A stretch of DNA of 64,000 nucleotides. It comes from an uncultured Prevotella sp. Its GTDB lineage: Bacteria; Bacteroidota; Bacteroidia; Bacteroidales; Bacteroidaceae. Every line of letters begins with the position of its first letter. Positions within the stretch are counted from its first letter, which is position 1. Made by a program: the position numbers and the translations under genes. The notes under the pieces are model-generated. The model made no database searches. It worked only from the letters and a program-made list of their open reading frames with translations, and was not told the origin of the DNA. Positions 58,927-64,000 of this stretch are shown here, one piece after another. The stretch covers positions 1-64,000 of the forward strand of contig CAJODK010000014.1 of the NCBI GenBank assembly GCA_905233245.1, in the 5' to 3' direction.

Positions 58927-60569
58927 AGACTTTGGCAGTGGTTCTGTGCTTTTTTGCTTTTGCCACCACCTTCTCTGTGATGGCCAAGAAAGGACGCGCC
59001 GTAACAAAGAAAGTAGATGAGAGAGTGTACCTGCAACATGCTGACGAACTGTCATACGACATCTATGGTTCGCATCCCGATGCACAGTTTCTCAGAGGCA
59101 ATGTAGCATTCCTACACAAAGGAATGCACCTCAATTGTGACAGTGCCTATTTCTATGAGAGCACAAACTCCTTTCAGGCTTTCGGACATGTTAAGATGCG
59201 ACAGGGAGACACCCTGACACTGGTTGGGGACAGGGCGTTCTACGATGGCAATGACGAGATGGGGCATGTATATGAGAACGTTATACTGACCCACAAGAAA
59301 TCAAAACTCTATTGCGATACTCTGGACTACGACAAGATGTATGGCATAGCTGATGCCTACGGTGCCGCTGGCATAAAACTCGTGGAAGGCAAAGATGTGC
59401 TGACTGCCGATTGGGGAAGGTATTTTACTGATACACGCCATTCCGAATTCTACTATAACGTAATACTGACTAACGACCAAGGACTGCGCATAGAAACTGA
59501 CACGCTGCACTATGCCAATAACACTTCGCTGGCACATGTATTAGGACCTTCCACCATAACATCAAAGGACAGCAAGGTAGAGACCGAAAACTCATACTAC
59601 AATACCCGCACTGAGGCGTCACAACTATTCGGGCGTTCCACAGTGTGGAACGAGGGGAAAGCAATCACTGCCGACACCCTACTCCATAATGACAAGACGG
59701 GACACAACGAATGCTACGGGCAGGTGGTGTATAACGATACTCTCAACAAAAACATACTGCTGAGCAACTATGCCATCTACAACGACAAGACTGGTATGGG
59801 ATACGCCACCGACAGCGTAGTGGTAATAGACTATTCACAGAAGGACTCACTCTGGATGCACTGTGACACCATCAGGATACGTACCTTATATATAAATACA
59901 GACTCTGTACAGAGGGAGGTGTACTGCTACAATCATGTGAGGGCATACAGACAAGACCTGCAGGCTGTGTGCGACTCGTTGGTCATACTCTCCAGAGACT
60001 CATGCGCTACGATGTATAAAGATCCTATCGTATGGAATAATGGCAGCCAGTTGCTGGGAGAGAAGATAAACATCTACGCCAATGACTCTACCATACGCTA
60101 TGCTGAGGTATTAGGGCAGGCTCTCTCCGTAGAACGAGTCAATGCTGACACCACACGATATAATCAGGTAGCATCCAGGAACATGTACGCCTACTTTAGA
60201 GATGGTAAACTTAGAGAGAACTGGTCTATAGGCAATGTGATGGTAGTGTATTACCCCGTAGAAGAAAGTGATACAACCATCATTGGCCTCAACTACACCG
60301 AAACAGACACCCTAAAAATGTATGTCTCGCCACAGCGACGACTGGAGAAACTCTGGATGAGTGCCAGCACAGGTACATTATATCCTATCACGCAAGCTCC
60401 GCCAGAGAAACATCGACTGCCTTCCTTTGCATGGTTTGACTATATACGCCCTGTCAGCAAAGATGACATCTTTGTATGGAGGCCAAAGGCAAGGGGTACG
60501 GAACTAAAACAAGAAAAGAGACGCGAACCGCCAAAGCGCAAAAATGGACATAATACAACTGCTCCCTGA
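58914..60569 (+). CDS. OstA-like (LptA-domain) protein
   Basis: FLRGNVAFLHKGMHLNCDSAYFYESTNSFQAFGHVKMRQGDTL. Confidence 0.8.
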   Translation: MGEIKTLAVVLCFFAFATTFSVMAKKGRAVTKKVDERVYLQHADELSYDIYGSHPDAQFLRGNVAFLHKGMHLNCDSAYFYESTNSFQAFGHVKMRQGDTLTLVGDRAFYDGNDEMGHVYENVILTHKKSKLYCDTLDYDKMYGIADAYGAAGIKLVEGKDVLTADWGRYFTDTRHSEFYYNVILTNDQGLRIETDTLHYANNTSLAHVLGPSTITSKDSKVETENSYYNTRTEASQLFGRSTVWNEGKAITADTLLHNDKTGHNECYGQVVYNDTLNKNILLSNYAIYNDKTGMGYATDSVVVIDYSQKDSLWMHCDTIRIRTLYINTDSVQREVYCYNHVRAYRQDLQAVCDSLVILSRDSCATMYKDPIVWNNGSQLLGEKINIYANDSTIRYAEVLGQALSVERVNADTTRYNQVASRNMYAYFRDGKLRENWSIGNVMVVYYPVEESDTTIIGLNYTETDTLKMYVSPQRRLEKLWMSASTGTLYPITQAPPEKHRLPSFAWFDYIRPVSKDDIFVWRPKARGTELKQEKRREPPKRKNGHNTTAP

Positions 60570-62325
60570 CTCGGTAGCCAATCAGATAGCAGCAGGCGAG
60601 GTAATACAGCGACCTGCTTCTGTCATCAAGGAACTGATGGAGAATGCTATCGATGCCGGAGCCACACACATACAAGTGCTGGTCAGCGATGCTGGCAAGT
60701 CGTCAATACAGGTTATTGACGATGGTTGTGGCATGTCGGATACAGACGCCCGCCTATCTTTTGAGCGTCATGCCACATCCAAGATACGCCAAGCTATGGA
60801 CCTCTTCTCCCTTCATACGATGGGTTTCCGCGGTGAAGCTCTGGCAAGTATAGCTGCAGTAGCACAGGTGACGCTACAAACACGCAGAAAGGACGACGAA
60901 GTAGGTACGAGGATACGCATAGATGGTTCGCAGATTGTGGAGCAGGATGTTGTGTCATGTCCTGCAGGCTGCAACTTCCTCATTGAAAACTTATTCTTTA
61001 ATATCCCTGCACGCAGGAAATTCCTCAAGTCTAACGCTACGGAGATGAGCAATATCATGCAAGCGTTTGAACGTATCGTGCTGGTATATCCTGAGATAAA
61101 TTTCTCACTGTACAGCAATGGACAAGAAGTTCTCAATCTCTTGGCCACTAATTTCCATCACCGCATCTTAGATGTCTTTGGCAAGAAGCTCAATCAGCAA
61201 CTTCTCACCGTAGAGGCGGAAACTTCGGTATGCAAGATTTCTGGTTTCGTTGGCAAACCAGAGTCTGCACGCAAGAAAGGTTGCCATCAATACTTCTTTG
61301 TCAACGGCAGATACATGAAGCACCCATACTTCCATAAGGCTGTCATAACGGCTTTTGACCGTCTGCTACCTGATGGCGAGCAGGTTTCATACTTCATACA
61401 CTTCAATGTGAATCCTGAGGATATTGACGTCAATATACATCCAGTAAAAACAGAGATAAAATTTGAGAACGAACAGGTCATCTGGCAAATTCTGATGGCA
61501 GCAGTTCGCGATGCAGTGGGTAAGTTCTCTGAGGTAACCTCACTGGATTTTGACGTGGAGGGGAGGCCCAACATTCCCGTTTTCAATGCAAACAGTAACG
61601 GAAATACAAGTGTTAAAGTTCCGCGTATAGATTTCAATCCTACATATAACCCCTTCTCTGAAAAGCACCGTCCAGCAAAGGGCTGGGAGGAACTATTTCC
61701 TAATAAGGAAACGGCACCTAAACAGAACAATCTCTTTACCACAGAGGCATCTGCTACCATAAATACGGAAGCACCTCTGCAGCACCAAGCAAAATATATT
61801 ATCATATCACAGAATGACGGCGTGATGATAATAGACCAGCACAGGGCAAGTATGCGAGTACTATACGATGAGTACATGAGGAATTTCCAGAATCATACCT
61901 CACACACGCAAAAAGTCCTGTTCCCTGAGGTAGTGCAGTTTCCACCGTCATACGCATCCTCTTTGGATGAAATCCTCACCGAACTACGTACTCTTGGATT
62001 TGATATCACTCCTCTCGGCGGAGGTAACTATAGCGTGGCAGGCATTCCGTCTGGACTTGGCGGACTGGATGCGGTAAGCCTCGTAGGTGACCTCGTAACC
62101 GAGGCCTTCGAACAAGGATTAGGAGCCTCCGAACAGATACACTCTATTATAGCACTCGGTTTGGCGCGTCGCGCAGCTGTCCCCTATGGCGAAATTCTCG
62201 ATGATTCTGCTATGAAACAACTGCTTACACAACTGTCAGGATGCGAGAACATGCGCTACACACCTGATGGCAAAAAAATTATGAATCTCATTAGAGATGA
62301 TGAGATAGAACACTCTTTGTGTTAA
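60544..62325 (+). CDS. mutL: DNA mismatch repair protein MutL
   Basis: MDIIQLLPDSVANQIAAGEVIQRPASVIKELMENAIDAGAT. Confidence 0.96.
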   Translation: MDIIQLLPDSVANQIAAGEVIQRPASVIKELMENAIDAGATHIQVLVSDAGKSSIQVIDDGCGMSDTDARLSFERHATSKIRQAMDLFSLHTMGFRGEALASIAAVAQVTLQTRRKDDEVGTRIRIDGSQIVEQDVVSCPAGCNFLIENLFFNIPARRKFLKSNATEMSNIMQAFERIVLVYPEINFSLYSNGQEVLNLLATNFHHRILDVFGKKLNQQLLTVEAETSVCKISGFVGKPESARKKGCHQYFFVNGRYMKHPYFHKAVITAFDRLLPDGEQVSYFIHFNVNPEDIDVNIHPVKTEIKFENEQVIWQILMAAVRDAVGKFSEVTSLDFDVEGRPNIPVFNANSNGNTSVKVPRIDFNPTYNPFSEKHRPAKGWEELFPNKETAPKQNNLFTTEASATINTEAPLQHQAKYIIISQNDGVMIIDQHRASMRVLYDEYMRNFQNHTSHTQKVLFPEVVQFPPSYASSLDEILTELRTLGFDITPLGGGNYSVAGIPSGLGGLDAVSLVGDLVTEAFEQGLGASEQIHSIIALGLARRAAVPYGEILDDSAMKQLLTQLSGCENMRYTPDGKKIMNLIRDDEIEHSLC

Positions 62326-62346
62326 TAAACACTAAAAAGAGAAAAT

Positions 62347-62408
62347 CTTTCAACTTTCAACTTTCATCTTTCAACTTTTCTTTGTACCTTTGCACTCGCT
62401 TTCGTAAA
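62347..62408 (+). promoter_or_regulatory. tRNA-Val promoter module, duplicate of the tRNA-Lys promoter
   Basis: ctttcaactttcaactttcatctttcaacttttctttgtacctttgcactcgctttcgtaaa. Confidence 0.75.
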
Positions 62409-62417
62409 AATGCGAAA

Positions 62418-62492
62418 GGGCGTTTAGCTCAGCTGGTTTAGAGCATCTGCCTTACAAGCAGAGGGTCGGCGGTTCGAATCCGTCAACGCCCA
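62418..62492 (+). tRNA. tRNA-Val(TAC), copy 1 (CCA encoded)
   Basis: TCTGC-CTTACAA-GCAGA anticodon arm; GGGCGTT acceptor. Confidence 0.95.
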
Positions 62493-62505
62493 CCACCCCA
62501 CACTG

Positions 62506-62580
62506 GGGCGTTTAGCTCAGCTGGTTTAGAGCATCTGCCTTACAAGCAGAGGGTCGGCGGTTCGAATCCGTCAACGCCCA
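62506..62580 (+). tRNA. tRNA-Val(TAC), copy 2
   Basis: Identical sequence to copy 1. Confidence 0.95.
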
Positions 62581-62603
62581 CTTTTCTCTCTCTCTAACTC
62601 TTT

Positions 62604-62639
62604 AACCCCGTGGTCATCTCCCTTTCTGACTGCGGGGTT
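62604..62639 (+). terminator. Terminator after tRNA-Val pair
   Basis: AACCCCG...CGGGGTT hairpin. Confidence 0.6.
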
Positions 62640-62674
62640 ATACTTTAAAAGAGACGACTAATTCTTCAATAGAA

Positions 62675-64000
62675 ATGAATATAGCAGTAGCAGGAACAGG
62701 TTACGTAGGTCTGAGTATTGCCACATTGTTGGCACAGAAGAACCACGTGGTAGCAGTTGATGTAGTACCAGAGAAGGTGCGACTCATCAACGATCGCAAA
62801 TCTCCTATTCAGGATGAGTATATCGAAAAATACCTTGCAGAGAAGCAGTTGGATCTCACTGCCACTCTTGATGGCGCTTCAGCATATCGGGATGCAGATT
62901 TCGTTGTCATTGCAGCCCCTACGAACTATGATCCTCACAAGAATTTCTTTGATACCAGTCACGTAGAAGAGGTAATTGACCTCGTCCTTAGCGTCAATCC
63001 CGATGCTGTGATGGTCATCAAGAGTACTATTCCTGTGGGCTATACTCGTAATCTCTACGTACGATATGCTGCCAATGGCGTAAAACGTTTTAATCTGCTT
63101 TTCTCCCCAGAATTTCTTCGCGAGAGCAAGGCTCTGTACGACAATCTCTATCCCAGTCGCATTATTGTCGGCAGTCCAAAGATAATAGGACGTCCAGAGT
63201 TTGCAGAAGAGGATAATGCTATCAAACAGGTTACCGATGTGAATTTCCTGCAGCAGAAGGCTAAAGAATTTGCTGCGCTCCTACAAGAAGGAGCTCTCAA
63301 ACCTGACATCGACACTCTCTTCATGGGCATGAAGGAAGCAGAAGCTGTAAAACTTTTTGCCAACACATATCTGGCTCTACGTGTCAGCTACTTCAACGAG
63401 CTAGACACTTACGCAGAGGTAAAGGGCCTCGACACACAAGCTATAATAGAGGGCGTTGGACTTGACCCACGCATTGGCACCCACTACAATAATCCATCAT
63501 TCGGCTACGGCGGTTACTGTCTGCCTAAGGATACTAAACAATTGCTCGCCAACTATGCTGACGTACCAGAAGATCTTATACGCGCTATCGTGGAGAGCAA
63601 CCGCACCCGTAAGGATTTTATCGCTGACCAAGTTCTCAGGATGGCTGGTTACTATGACTATACAAAGAATAATCAGTATCAGTCTGCACGCACCTCTGAC
63701 CAGACAGTTCTTTCTACTCCTGTCATTGGTGTATATCGTCTTACAATGAAGAGTAACAGTGATAATTTCCGTCAAAGCGCCATACAGGGTATCATGAAAC
63801 GTATCAAGGCCAAAGGCGCTCAGGTTATCATCTACGAGCCCACCCTAGCTGATGGCGATACATTCTTTGGTTCCCTTATTGTCAACGACCTCTCACAATT
63901 TAAGGCTCAGAGTAAAGCTATTATAGCAAATCGCTACGACAGCTGTCTGGATGATGTCAAGGACAAGGTTTATACCCGTGATATTTTTAAGCGTGACTAG
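62675..64000 (+). CDS. ugd: UDP-glucose/nucleotide-sugar 6-dehydrogenase
   Basis: [48 protein letters not shown]; stop at window end. Confidence 0.93.
   Translation: MNIAVAGTGYVGLSIATLLAQKNHVVAVDVVPEKVRLINDRKSPIQDEYIEKYLAEKQLDLTATLDGASAYRDADFVVIAAPTNYDPHKNFFDTSHVEEVIDLVLSVNPDAVMVIKSTIPVGYTRNLYVRYAANGVKRFNLLFSPEFLRESKALYDNLYPSRIIVGSPKIIGRPEFAEEDNAIKQVTDVNFLQQKAKEFAALLQEGALKPDIDTLFMGMKEAEAVKLFANTYLALRVSYFNELDTYAEVKGLDTQAIIEGVGLDPRIGTHYNNPSFGYGGYCLPKDTKQLLANYADVPEDLIRAIVESNRTRKDFIADQVLRMAGYYDYTKNNQYQSARTSDQTVLSTPVIGVYRLTMKSNSDNFRQSAIQGIMKRIKAKGAQVIIYEPTLADGDTFFGSLIVNDLSQFKAQSKAIIANRYDSCLDDVKDKVYTRDIFKRD

Overview
A 64 kb chromosomal window from a Bacteroidales-type bacterium (Prevotella/Paraprevotella-like). 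The lineage is inferred from TAnnTTTG promoters, SprA, DUF4290, DUF5715, 6-domain gene neighbourhoods and GC content. Most of the window is housekeeping: ppdK, rlmD, leuB, uxaC, PBP1A, pyrIB, a yicC-DUF4290-murA-rimM-dxr-rseP-gmk cluster, tsaB, tig, gltD-like, CE7 esterase, ruvA, sprA, phoH (frameshifted), purC, menG/ubiE, aroE, ABC-F, metA, a CobW GTPase, a biotin-dependent carboxylase operon, mlaEF-like genes, guaB, two PPIases, OstA-like, mutL, ugd and six tRNAs. An AT-rich accessory patch lies at about 22.4-26.5 kb (lipoprotein, unknown protein, TerB-like protein, AbiEii-like toxin pair). Main non-routine signals: (1) a ~491-bp unit carrying only a DUF559 endonuclease-like ORF, bracketed by near-perfect ~31-bp inverted repeats, read in frame into gmk; solo copies or relatives of the same GC-rich palindrome sit in frame inside several other genes (RPE/REP-like), suggesting a DUF559-linked mobile palindrome system. 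(2) A tandem pair of unannotated, paralogous 22-aa ORFs (MIKKVLIWMASHTPITEFYAEA / MIKNLLVWMVQNTPITEFYVEA) with their own promoter. (3) Three intergenic arrays with an exact 21-bp period. (4) phoH with a deletion removing the Walker A motif. (5) 7-8 bp tandem repeats at gene boundaries that also intrude into CDSs. All calls are by eye; no database searches were run.
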